Source: Chloroflexota bacterium (GTDB lineage Bacteria > Chloroflexota > Limnocylindria > QHBO01). Taken from it: 6,027 bases of DNA. Made by a program: the position numbers and the translations under genes. This document shows positions 1 to 6,027 of the stretch, one piece after another. The DNA lies in NCBI GenBank assembly GCA_024636135.1, contig JAGXHP010000172.1, positions 1 to 6,027 on the forward strand, given 5' to 3'. Every line of letters starts with the position of its first letter. Position 1 is the first letter of the stretch. Under the pieces are notes generated by a model. The model was given only the letters and a program-made list of their open reading frames with translations. It was not told the origin of the DNA and searched no databases.

Positions 1-666
1 AACGACTATCTCGAGGTCGCGATGCTCCACGAGGTGACCCACATCGTCTTCTTCGACGCGACGGACAACGCGTTCCACGAGCCCCCGAGGTGGCTCAATG
101 AAGGAATTGCCACCTGGTCCGAGATCGGCGATGCGGGCCAGCAGCGCAGCATCGTCGAGTTCGAGGCCAACGGGGGCGGACTCTTCTCGTTCGACGCCAT
201 CGGCGCGCAGTTCCCGATCGGCGATCGGGGCGGACAGCTGTCCTACGCGCAGGGCACGACGATGGTCGACCTCATCATCGATCGCTATGGCAGACAGGCG
301 ATCGCGCGAATCGCCGCCGCATTCCGCGACGGAGCCACCGATGCGGAGGCGCTCGAGGCGGGCACCGGCATCCCGGCCGACCAGCTGTACGCCGAATTCT
401 TCGACGAGTTCGGCGTGGAGGAGCCGCAGGCGATCGTGCCGGATCCGATCGGCGCCTCGAACGTCGATCGGCCCGCCGCGGGTCCCGTCGATCCCGGCGG
501 CGTCGACCCCGGAGCGCAGCCACCGCCGGACTCCACGCCCGGTGAACGGCCCGGCGCGGATGGCGAGAGCCCGTGGCCGCTGCTCGCCCTGGTGGTCGTC
601 GTGGCCGCGGTGGTGGGAGCCGCCGCCGTGCTCGTGGCGCGTCGCGCGGCGAGGCAGGCATCGTGA
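1..666 (+). CDS. Membrane-anchored zinc metallopeptidase, peptidase MA-like, 5'-truncated
   Basis: The reading frame is open from the first base, so the start and any signal peptide lie upstream; 221 residues are visible. Near the new N-terminus is an HEVTH motif (visible residues 10-14: His10 and His14 as zinc ligands, Glu11 as catalytic base). WLNEG follows, whose Glu34 fits the third ligand of a gluzincin. This HExxH plus NEG(I/L)A pattern is typical of peptidase MA-like families. After the domain comes a Pro/Gly/Asp-rich linker (about 143-190), then a hydrophobic segment (about 191-213) and a short basic tail (RRAARQAS). That suggests the catalytic domain lies outside the membrane with a C-terminal anchor (type I topology). 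No LPXTG sorting signal is present. The stop overlaps the start of the next gene, so it is probably co-translated with the DUF881 pair. The substrate cannot be told from sequence. Confidence 0.85.
   Translation, partial: NDYLEVAMLHEVTHIVFFDATDNAFHEPPRWLNEGIATWSEIGDAGQQRSIVEFEANGGGLFSFDAIGAQFPIGDRGGQLSYAQGTTMVDLIIDRYGRQAIARIAAAFRDGATDAEALEAGTGIPADQLYAEFFDEFGVEEPQAIVPDPIGASNVDRPAAGPVDPGGVDPGAQPPPDSTPGERPGADGESPWPLLALVVVVAAVVGAAAVLVARRAARQAS
651..654 (+). promoter_or_regulatory. Ribosome binding site deciding the 663 GTG start
   Basis: GAGG lies eight bases upstream of the GTG at 663. This supports starting the first DUF881 gene there rather than at the in-frame ATG at 573, which would force a 94-base overlap and add an Arg/Gly-rich, non-family N-terminus. 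Confidence 0.6.
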
Positions 667-1445
667 CCCGTCGTCGGCCGGTTGCGCCCCGCTTCTCGCG
701 GCGCCAGTGGGCGGTGAGCATTGCGGCGGCGCTGGCCGTGATCGGCTTCGTGGGTGCCGCGCAGTGGAACAGCTCTGCGGCGCGGCAGGAGTTCGTGACA
801 TCGGCGCAGCGCGTCCTCATCACCGAGGCGGAGCAGCTGCGGCGCCAGCAGGACGATCTGCGCCTGGAAATCGCGGCGGCCGAGACGCGCGTCCGTGACT
901 TCCAGGCGCGGAGCGAGGGATCGCAGAGCCAGCTGGAGACGCTCACGGCCGAGCTCGCGGTGGCCCGGCTGGCATCCGGCCTCGACGCCGTGATCGGTCC
1001 CGGGGCGGTCATGGAGATCGCCGACTCCACGCGCGAGATTCCGGCGGGCGAGAGCCCGACGAACTACATCGTGCTGGTGGACGACATTCGCGATCTCGTC
1101 ACCGCGCTGTGGGCCTCGGGCGCGGAGGCCATCACCATCGCGGGGGGTGCCGCCGAGGGTATTCCGGCGGAGCGGCTCGTGTCGACGACCTCGATCTACG
1201 GCGTGGGTTCGTCGATCCTCGTCAACACGGCCTTTCTGTCGCCGCCGTTCCGCATCGAGGCCATCGGCCCGCCCGACCTTCACGATCGCTTCCTGACGCA
1301 TCCGAGCTATCTCGTGCGGGTGGCACGCCGGATCGAGGTCTATGGACTCCAGTTCGCGAGTGAGGCGCGCGAGGAGATCATCCTCCCGGCGTTCGTGGGC
1401 AACACGCAGCTGCGCTGGGGCGCGCCGCTCGGGGAGCCGACCTGA
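663..1445 (+). CDS. DUF881 (YlxW/YlxX-like) envelope protein, first of tandem pair
   Basis: This is a 260-residue protein with the layout usual for DUF881. It has a basic N-terminal tail (VTRRRPVAPRFSRR), one membrane segment (about 16-34), an Ala/Glu/Arg/Gln-rich coiled coil (about 45-105) and an extracytoplasmic domain to the end. Family-like stretches are VIGPGAVMEI, LWASGAEAITIAGG, then SPPFRIEAIG, and a late LPAFVGN. The GTG at 663 overlaps the TGA of the peptidase gene (GTGA), and its own stop overlaps the next start (TGATG), so coupling is likely. DUF881 proteins YlxW and YlxX of Bacillus lie near the division genes ftsA and ftsZ, and actinobacterial relatives are also linked to envelope or division genes. 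A structural or division-associated role is therefore plausible, but the molecular function is unknown. A longer form from 573 is possible but unlikely. Confidence 0.85.
   Translation: MTRRRPVAPRFSRRQWAVSIAAALAVIGFVGAAQWNSSAARQEFVTSAQRVLITEAEQLRRQQDDLRLEIAAAETRVRDFQARSEGSQSQLETLTAELAVARLASGLDAVIGPGAVMEIADSTREIPAGESPTNYIVLVDDIRDLVTALWASGAEAITIAGGAAEGIPAERLVSTTSIYGVGSSILVNTAFLSPPFRIEAIGPPDLHDRFLTHPSYLVRVARRIEVYGLQFASEAREEIILPAFVGNTQLRWGAPLGEPT
1431..1436 (+). promoter_or_regulatory. Ribosome binding site for second DUF881 gene
   Basis: GGGGAG lies eight bases before the ATG at 1445, inside the end of the preceding gene. It favours this ATG over the in-frame ATG four codons later at 1457. Confidence 0.6.
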
Positions 1446-2116
1446 TGACGGCACGCATGGCCCAGCTCAGCCTGTTCGCGGTTGCCCTGACCATCGGCAT
1501 CCTGCTCGTCGGCCAGCTGCGCTCGCAGGCACCTTCGATCGAGCTTTCGAGCCTGTCGGCGCAGGAGCTCTCGACCCTGATCCAGACGCTCTCCACCCGC
1601 AACGTTGAGCTGAGCGACGGCCTCGCCAACCTGCGGGAGCAGATTCGGGACTACGAGCGAGCCGAGCTCCAGGGCCAATCGGTCCTCGAGCTGACCGAGG
1701 AGAACCTCGATCGGCTGGCGGCCTTCGGCGGGCTGAGCGGTGTCGAAGGGCAGGGCATCGTTCTCGAGGTCGACGGGTCCTTCGATCCGACCGCCGTCAA
1801 CGACCTCATCTACGAGCTGCGCAACGCTGGTGCCGAGGCGATCGCCGTGGACGACATCCGAATCACGGCGCGCTCGGTTGCGGTCCTCGGCGCCGGGGCC
1901 ATCGAGATCGACGGCGTCGCCATCGGACGGTCGTTCACCATCCGCGCCATCGGCTCGCCGCGCGCCCTGCGAGCCGCGATCGAGCGCCCCGGTGGCATCC
2001 TCACGCTCCTTCAGCAGTCGATCGACGCGGTCTTCGTCGTCGAGGAGCGGACGAGCCTGCGGGTCCCCGGGACTGAGCGCGATCTGACGCCGCAGCTCGC
2101 ACGGCCGGTCGAGTAG
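1445..2116 (+). CDS. DUF881 (YlxW/YlxX-like) envelope protein, second of tandem pair
   Basis: This 223-residue protein has an N-terminal membrane segment (about 7-23, FAVALTIGILLVG), a coiled-coil-prone region (about 38-93) and a DUF881 domain (about 97-212). Conserved-looking stretches are GVEGQGIVLEV, NDLIYELRNAGAEAIAVDD with the following RITARS, and FTIRAIGSP. The asparagine and GAEAI stretch matches the family better than in the upstream copy. By eye the two copies share the fold signature but little continuous identity, so they look like old paralogues rather than a recent duplication. The basic segment before the anchor is nearly absent, in contrast to the first copy. The ATG overlaps the upstream stop. 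The pair could form a hetero-oligomer through the coiled coils; that is inference. Function is unknown beyond a likely envelope location. Confidence 0.87.
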   Translation: MTARMAQLSLFAVALTIGILLVGQLRSQAPSIELSSLSAQELSTLIQTLSTRNVELSDGLANLREQIRDYERAELQGQSVLELTEENLDRLAAFGGLSGVEGQGIVLEVDGSFDPTAVNDLIYELRNAGAEAIAVDDIRITARSVAVLGAGAIEIDGVAIGRSFTIRAIGSPRALRAAIERPGGILTLLQQSIDAVFVVEERTSLRVPGTERDLTPQLARPVE

Positions 2117-2119
2117 CCT
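2114..2119 (+). promoter_or_regulatory. Possible -10 hexamer (TAGCCT) before tldD
   Basis: TAGCCT fits the loose TANNNT pattern of -10 elements in high-GC bacteria. It sits in the only gap of the window long enough to hold a promoter, and would place transcription start near 2126, about 27 bases before the tldD start. No convincing -35 was found: the closest, CTGACG at 2084-2089, is 24 bases away, which is too far. It also overlaps the TAG stop of the DUF881 gene, so chance is a real alternative. Confidence 0.2.
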
Positions 2120-2141
2120 GTAGCGCCATCCACCAACCCGC

Positions 2142-2156
2142 ATGGAACTGACGTGA
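2142..2156 (+). other. Four-codon mini-ORF (MELT) ending in the tldD start codon
   Basis: ATG GAA CTG ACG TGA begins 11 bases before the tldD GTG, and its stop overlaps that GTG as GTGA. This is the same overlap geometry that joins other genes here. It could deliver ribosomes to the weak tldD start, which has only a GGA six bases upstream. It could equally be chance, since no good ribosome binding site precedes the ATG. Confidence 0.2.
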
Positions 2157-3601
2157 ACGACCTGATCGACCGCGCCCTCGATACCGCTGATCGGCTTGGC
2201 GCCCAGTACGCCGACATTCGCATCGTCGAACGCCGCAGCGAGGGGCTCACGGTGAAGAACGGGGCGCTCGAGGCCGCCACATCCAACGTGAGCGCGGGCT
2301 TCGGCATCCGCGTCCTCGTCAACGGCGCGTGGGGATTCAGCTCCAGCGCTCACCTCGAGCCAGGGGAGGCGGATCGCATCGCCGCCGAGGCGGTCGAGAT
2401 CGCTCGGGCGTCGGTGACGGCGCAGAAGGAGCCGGTGGAGCTTGACGACACGGCACCCGTCACCGCGACCTTCCGGACGCCGTACGCGGATGACCCGTTC
2501 GCAGTGAGTCTCGATGACAAGCTGAAGATCCTCATGGAAGCCGATGCCGCCATGGGTCGCGTGCCGGGGATCGCGATCCGTGAGGGAAACGTGGTCGCCG
2601 GGCGCGAGATCAAGACCTTCGCATCGTCCACGGGGGCCCGGATCGACCAGGAGATCGTGGAGGCCGGCGGCGGCATCGAGGCGACCGCGGTCAACGACAG
2701 CGAGGTCCAGCAGCGAAGCTACCCGAACTCGTTCGGCGGCCAGGTCGTCACCGGTGGCTTCGAGGCAGTGCGCGCCCTGGACCTCGTCGAGCACGCCCAG
2801 GAGACCGCGGAGCTGGCGGTCGCCCTGCTCGATGCACCCCAGTGCCCGTCCGGCGAGATGGATCTCATCATCGACTCGACCCAGGTCGCGCTCCAGATTC
2901 ACGAGTCCTGTGGCCATCCCACCGAGCTCGATCGCGTGTTCGGCACGGAGGCGAGCTTCGCGGGCACGAGCTTCCTGACCACCGACAAGCTCGGCAGCCT
3001 GCGCTACGGAAGCGAGCTTGTGAACATCGACGCCGATGCCACCGCCCCCGGCGGTCTCGGCACGTTCGGCTTCGACGACGAGGGTGTCCCGGCCCAGAAC
3101 GTGCCACTCATCGAGAACGGGATCCTGGTGGGCTACCTGACCAGCCGCGAGACGGCGCCGCGCATCGGCCGTCAGAGCATGGGCAGCAGCCGGGCGTGGA
3201 CCTGGAGCCAGATCCCGCTGATACGCATGACGAACATCAACCTTCGCCCGGGCAACGCCGGGTCACTCGAGGACCTCATCGCCGATACCCGTGACGGCAT
3301 CTACATGAGCGTCAACAAGAGCTGGTCGATCGACGATCGACGGCTGAACTTCCAGTTCGGCGACCAGGCCGGCTGGATCATCAAGAATGGAAAGCGCACC
3401 CAGCTCGTGAAGAACCCGACCTACACCGGCATCACGCCCCGCTTCTGGGGCAGCTGCGACGCCATCTGCGGGCTCGACGAATGGACGCTCTGGGGCCTGC
3501 CGAATTGCGGCAAAGGTGAGCCGATGCAGATCGGCCACGTGGGCCACGGGGCGGCGCCGGCGCGCTTCCGCAACGTGCAGGTGGGAGTGGGCCGGTGGTA
3601 G
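2153..3601 (+). CDS. tldD: TldD family metalloprotease, catalytic subunit
   Basis: This 482-residue protein is the catalytic half of the TldD/TldE heterodimer, a cytoplasmic zinc protease that trims unfolded or modified peptides. In Escherichia coli it matures microcin B17 and degrades the CcdA antitoxin. The N-terminal domain shows VKNGALEAATSNVSAGFGIR followed by a glycine-rich stretch. The metal site is IHESCGH with His250, Glu251 and His255 (HExxxH). The C-terminal NCGKGEP supplies Cys452, which matches the third metal ligand. Conserved intermediate stretches include FGFDDEGVPAQ, NGILVGYLTSRETA and RMTNINLRPG. Extra cysteines at 435 and 439 (GSCDAIC) are of unknown meaning. The GTG start fits the family N-terminus; a stop at 2114 blocks extension upstream. 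The frame runs 7 bases into tldE, so the subunits are likely made together. The natural substrate is unknown here. Confidence 0.94.
   Translation: MNDLIDRALDTADRLGAQYADIRIVERRSEGLTVKNGALEAATSNVSAGFGIRVLVNGAWGFSSSAHLEPGEADRIAAEAVEIARASVTAQKEPVELDDTAPVTATFRTPYADDPFAVSLDDKLKILMEADAAMGRVPGIAIREGNVVAGREIKTFASSTGARIDQEIVEAGGGIEATAVNDSEVQQRSYPNSFGGQVVTGGFEAVRALDLVEHAQETAELAVALLDAPQCPSGEMDLIIDSTQVALQIHESCGHPTELDRVFGTEASFAGTSFLTTDKLGSLRYGSELVNIDADATAPGGLGTFGFDDEGVPAQNVPLIENGILVGYLTSRETAPRIGRQSMGSSRAWTWSQIPLIRMTNINLRPGNAGSLEDLIADTRDGIYMSVNKSWSIDDRRLNFQFGDQAGWIIKNGKRTQLVKNPTYTGITPRFWGSCDAICGLDEWTLWGLPNCGKGEPMQIGHVGHGAAPARFRNVQVGVGRW
3583..3587 (+). promoter_or_regulatory. Ribosome binding site for tldE inside the tldD 3' end
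   Basis: GGGAG lies seven bases before the GTG at 3595. It fixes the tldE start within the last codons of tldD and explains the 7-base overlap. Confidence 0.6.
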
Positions 3602-4959
3602 CCGGCGATCGGGTCGACGAGATCCTGGACCTGGCCCTGGCCGCCTCGACCGCCGACGCGACCGAGGCGCTCTATACGGCGGAGGATTCGGCGCTCACCC
3701 GCTTTGCGAACAACCAGATCCACCAGAACGTGCGCGAGCACGACGCGGCGCTCCAGGTGCGGGTCATCGATCAGCAGCGCATCGGGGTGGCCGGCACCAA
3801 TCGGCTCGACGACGCCGGGATCCGGGAGGTGGTCGAGCGAGCGACTGCCATCGCGCAACGATCCGAGCCCAACCCGCGCGCCGCGGTCATGCCCGAACCC
3901 GACGGCCGAGGCCATGACCCGGACCTCGGGTTCGTGGCGGCGACCGCCGACGCGTCGGCGGACCGGCGTGCCGAAGGCGCGCGCGCCGTCATCGCGGCCG
4001 GCGAGGACAAGGGACTGCAGACGTCGGGTTCGTTCTCGACAGGCGTCGGGACGGTGGCGGTGGCGAACTCCCACGGGGTCCGTGCGCGGCATCGCGCCAC
4101 TCGCGCAAAGCTGCTGACGGTGATGATGGACGGCTATGGAGCCGGGGCGGCCTCGGGCTATGCGCATGCCGGCGCAACCGACCTCGCCGAGATCGACGCC
4201 GAGGCGATCGGCCGGGACGCCGCCACCAAGGGCGACACGATGCGGGGAGCGGGCCCGCTCGACCCGGGTGAGTACGAGGTCATCCTCGAGGAGCATGCCG
4301 TCGCGGGCCTCCTCGAGTATCTGGCCTACATCGGCTTCTCCGGCCTGGCCCACGAGGAGGGCCGGTCATTCATGGACCTCGGCCAGCGGCTCATGAGCGA
4401 GAAGGTGAGCATCTGGGATGACGGGGCCGATCCGACCGGCATTCCGTCGACGATCGACTTCGAGGGACTTGCTCGGCAGCGGGTTGACCTCATCGACGAC
4501 GGGATCGCACATGCCGTGGTCCATGACGCGGCGACCGGCTCACGGGCCGGCACTGGATCGACCGGTCACGCCCTCCCGGCGCCGAGCCTCTACGGCCCGA
4601 TGCCCTTCAACGTCTTCATGGCCCCGGGCGACACCGCTCGCACCGACCTCATCACCGGGGTCAAGCGAGGCGTCTGGGTCACGCGTTTCCACTACGTCAA
4701 CGTCGTGCACCCCAAGAAGGCGATCCTTACCGGCATGACGAAGGACGGGACGTTCCTGATCGAGGACGGGCAGATCACCCGGCCTCTCATGAACTTCAGG
4801 TTCACCCAGTCGATTCCGGAAGCATTCAGCGACGTCCGCGCGCTCGGTGCCAGCACGATGCTGCTTCCGGGTGAATTCCTGGGGACGTACCGCGTGCCTG
4901 CCGCCCACCTCGGGTCGTTCAACTTCACCGGGGTCACCTCCGGGGAGGGCGGGGAGTGA
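3595..4959 (+). CDS. tldE: TldE (PmbA) family subunit of the TldD/TldE protease
   Basis: This 454-residue TldD/PmbA-family protein is the partner subunit, thought to shape the substrate channel rather than bind the catalytic metal. The N-terminal part carries the family pattern around ALYTAEDSALTRFANNQIHQN and VRVIDQQRIGVAGTN. The C-terminal half has MTKDGTFLIEDGQITRPLMN then FRFTQSIPEAF, typical of TldE-type sequences. Aligning by eye with the neighbour's IHESCGH gives GLLEYLAY (residues 238-245): the two histidines become Leu240 and Tyr245, while the glutamate (Glu241) stays. The HExxxH site is thus absent, as expected for TldE. A HEEG sequence farther on (around residue 255) does not form HExxxH. 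The GTG start overlaps tldD and has a good ribosome binding site. The stop overlaps the DUF951 start. It could alternatively be called a second TldD-like protein, but the lost metal site and pairing favour TldE. Confidence 0.92.
   Translation: MVAGDRVDEILDLALAASTADATEALYTAEDSALTRFANNQIHQNVREHDAALQVRVIDQQRIGVAGTNRLDDAGIREVVERATAIAQRSEPNPRAAVMPEPDGRGHDPDLGFVAATADASADRRAEGARAVIAAGEDKGLQTSGSFSTGVGTVAVANSHGVRARHRATRAKLLTVMMDGYGAGAASGYAHAGATDLAEIDAEAIGRDAATKGDTMRGAGPLDPGEYEVILEEHAVAGLLEYLAYIGFSGLAHEEGRSFMDLGQRLMSEKVSIWDDGADPTGIPSTIDFEGLARQRVDLIDDGIAHAVVHDAATGSRAGTGSTGHALPAPSLYGPMPFNVFMAPGDTARTDLITGVKRGVWVTRFHYVNVVHPKKAILTGMTKDGTFLIEDGQITRPLMNFRFTQSIPEAFSDVRALGASTMLLPGEFLGTYRVPAAHLGSFNFTGVTSGEGGE
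4944..4956 (+). promoter_or_regulatory. Double purine-rich ribosome binding site before the DUF951 gene
   Basis: Two Shine-Dalgarno-like runs lie in tandem: GGAGGG at 4944-4949, six bases before the GTG at 4956, and GGGGAG at 4951-4956, five bases before the in-frame GTG at 4962. Either start is therefore usable; the first gives the GTGA overlap with tldE and was preferred. Confidence 0.45.
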
Positions 4960-5168
4960 CCGTGGCCAGCCCGCTCGCGCTGCGCATCGGCGACCAGCTC
5001 CAACTTCGAAAGCCGCACCCGTGCGGCAGCCGTGAGTGGGAGGTCGTACGGCTCGGGGCAGATATCGGCCTGGTTTGCGCCGGATGCGCCCATCGGATCC
5101 TCATGGACCGCCTGGAGGTCGAACGACGATTCACCGGGTACATGGCGCGCGGTCCCGAGGCGTCCTAG
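4956..5168 (+). CDS. DUF951 small putative zinc-binding protein
   Basis: This 70-residue protein matches DUF951 (relative of Bacillus YyzM) along its length. It has an N-terminal IGDQLQLRKPHPCGSREWEVVRLGADIGLVC core followed by CAGCAHRILMDR and a charged end. The PHPCGS...W, G.D and CxxCxH elements are the family hallmarks. Cys23, Cys41, Cys44 and His46 could together bind one zinc ion; that is inference from spacing. Function is unknown; the size and lack of membrane segment suggest a small cytoplasmic nucleic-acid- or protein-binding domain. Starting at the GTG inside the tldE stop gives a GTGA overlap, while a start at the GTG at 4962 would remove two residues. It is not a RiPP precursor: it has no leader/core split and is a conserved folded-domain family. 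Confidence 0.9.
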   Translation: MTVASPLALRIGDQLQLRKPHPCGSREWEVVRLGADIGLVCAGCAHRILMDRLEVERRFTGYMARGPEAS

Positions 5169-5172
5169 TCCG

Positions 5173-6027
5173 ATGGCGCACATCGAGTTGCCACCCGGGG
5201 CCGCAGGCACGCAGGACCTGACCGGAGCGGGATCGGTCTTCAAGAACCGCGCGTTCGTCTACCTGTGGTCGGCCCAGGCGTTGAGCCAGCTGGCGAGCAA
5301 CATGGTGCTCGCAGCGCTCATGGTCACGGTGTTCGAGAGCACCGGCCAGTCGAACACGGCGAACGCCGTGCTGATCCTGACCTTCCTCGTACCCGCCGTC
5401 CTGTTCAGCACGCTCGGCGGCGTGCTGGTCGAGCGTGGCGACGCGAAGGTCATCATGCTGACCACGAACGTGGTCCGGGCCGCCGGCGTCATCCTGTTCA
5501 TCTTCGTCGCGCCAACGACGACCACCGCCATCGTGCCGCTCGTCTATCTCGTGAACTTCGTGGTGGCCACGGCAACCGCGGTCTTCGCCCCGGCCGAGCT
5601 CACCTCGATCCCGCGCATCGTGGATCGACGGCATCTCATGGCCGCGAACTCGTTCTTCATCGTCACGGTCAATGCCACGTTCGCCCTGGGGTTCGGCGTC
5701 CTGGGGCCGCTCATCCTCAATGTGCTGGGCTCGACGGCGGTCTACATCATCGTGGCCATCATGTTCGCCCTGTCGGCCGCGGCCATCACCCGTCTGCCAT
5801 CCGTCCGGCCGGACCATAAGCCCTCGGCGGTCGGCGATGCGGCCGGTCGCGCGGTCCGCGAGCTTATGGGGCAGCTGTCGGAGGGCATCGGCTTCATCCG
5901 GGCCAACCGGCGGATTGCCTGGAGCCTGACCTATCTCGGGGTGGCAGCCAGCCTGATCGGGGTACTGGGCGCCATCGGTCCCGGCTTTGCGACCGACATC
6001 CTTCTGCTTCGGGCCGAGGACTTCTTC
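5173..6027 (+). CDS. Major facilitator superfamily transporter, 3'-truncated
   Basis: The frame opens at ATG 5173, four bases after the DUF951 stop, and runs without a stop to the window end (285 codons of an expected 400 or more). A soluble N-terminal tail of about 25 residues precedes hydrophobic segments near 28-54, 64-86, 93-113, 119-139, 160-184 and 188-206, consistent with the six helices of the first half. A loop and the start of the second half follow. The TM2-TM3 loop has GGVLVERGDAK, the MFS motif A pattern (G-x3-[DE]-R-x-G-x-[KR] type). FAPAELTSIPRIVDRRHLMAANS is characteristic of the DHA3/enterobactin-exporter-like (MFS_3) group of drug or small-molecule efflux proteins. GAGG at 5157-5160 is a somewhat distant (12-base) ribosome binding site. 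Substrate is unknown; efflux is the more likely direction by family. Confidence 0.88.
   Translation, partial: MAHIELPPGAAGTQDLTGAGSVFKNRAFVYLWSAQALSQLASNMVLAALMVTVFESTGQSNTANAVLILTFLVPAVLFSTLGGVLVERGDAKVIMLTTNVVRAAGVILFIFVAPTTTTAIVPLVYLVNFVVATATAVFAPAELTSIPRIVDRRHLMAANSFFIVTVNATFALGFGVLGPLILNVLGSTAVYIIVAIMFALSAAAITRLPSVRPDHKPSAVGDAAGRAVRELMGQLSEGIGFIRANRRIAWSLTYLGVAASLIGVLGAIGPGFATDILLLRAEDFF

Noticed and set aside
520..663. Possible LPXTG-type cell wall sorting signal at the end of the peptidase
   Set aside because: The hydrophobic segment followed by RR resembles one, but no LPXTG-like motif precedes it, so a simple membrane anchor is the better reading.
98..898. 266-codon + strand frame rich in Ser, Arg and Pro overlapping the peptidase and first DUF881 gene
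   Set aside because: It is low-complexity, lacks motifs and competes with two genes that have clear domains and start sites.
1340..2917. 525-codon open frame on the minus strand across the DUF881 and tldD genes
   Set aside because: It is a shadow of well-supported + strand genes in high-GC sequence. Its protein is rich in Arg, Asp, Gly and Leu with no recognisable motif, and it crosses three gene boundaries.
3322..3345. Short repeated GATCGAC words that could be an operator or repeat
   Set aside because: They lie inside the conserved tldD coding region and encode its SIDDRR stretch; similar words recur throughout the window from codon use.
3421..4353. 310-codon open frame on the minus strand across tldD and tldE
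   Set aside because: It lies opposite two conserved protease genes and shows no family motif; it is explained by codon bias on the coding strand.
4956..5168. Small gene after tldE considered as a RiPP precursor for TldD/E
   Set aside because: It matches the conserved DUF951 domain along its length, with PHPCGS and CxxCxH elements and no leader/core layout.
5131..5817. 228-codon minus-strand frame with a strongly Asp/Glu/Arg/His-rich protein
   Set aside because: The composition is the mirror image of the hydrophobic helices of the MFS transporter read in antisense. No independent sign of coding was seen.

Overview
The window is a compact, high-GC, single-strand block of seven protein genes, all on the + strand. 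Gaps are four bases or overlaps everywhere except one 36-base break at 2117-2152. No RNA genes, mobile elements, CRISPR arrays or clear terminators were seen. The outer genes are cut by the window edges: the first lacks its 5' end and the last lacks its 3' end. The combination of DUF881 proteins, a DUF951 protein, frequent GTG starts and high GC suggests a Gram-positive-type or monoderm-like lineage. Chloroflexota is my best guess, with a high-GC Firmicutes relative or an actinobacterium as alternatives. This is inference from family distribution, not a marker-based placement.

Region 1 (1-2116) looks like a cell-envelope module. It holds a membrane-anchored zinc metallopeptidase with an HExxH...E site (peptidase MA-like), a proline/glycine-rich stalk and a C-terminal membrane segment. 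Two different DUF881 (YlxW/YlxX-like) proteins follow in tandem, each with an N-terminal membrane anchor, a coiled coil and an extracytoplasmic domain. The three are joined by GTGA and TGATG stop/start overlaps, so they are probably translationally coupled.

Region 2 (2153-5168) is a TldD/TldE protease pair plus a 70-residue DUF951 protein. The first Tld subunit keeps the HExxxH metal site and the C-terminal cysteine. The second lacks the HExxxH site, as expected for the TldE (PmbA) partner. The tld genes overlap by 7 bases, and the DUF951 gene starts inside the stop codon of tldE. A weak -10-like hexamer and a 4-codon mini-ORF sit in the short gap before tldD.

Region 3 (5173-6027) is the first 285 codons of a major facilitator superfamily transporter, starting four bases after the DUF951 gene.

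Most of this is recognisable conserved machinery. No previously undescribed system can be firmly claimed. The best leads are the direct DUF881-DUF881 arrangement behind an anchored peptidase, and the tld-DUF951-transporter linkage, whose substrate is unknown.
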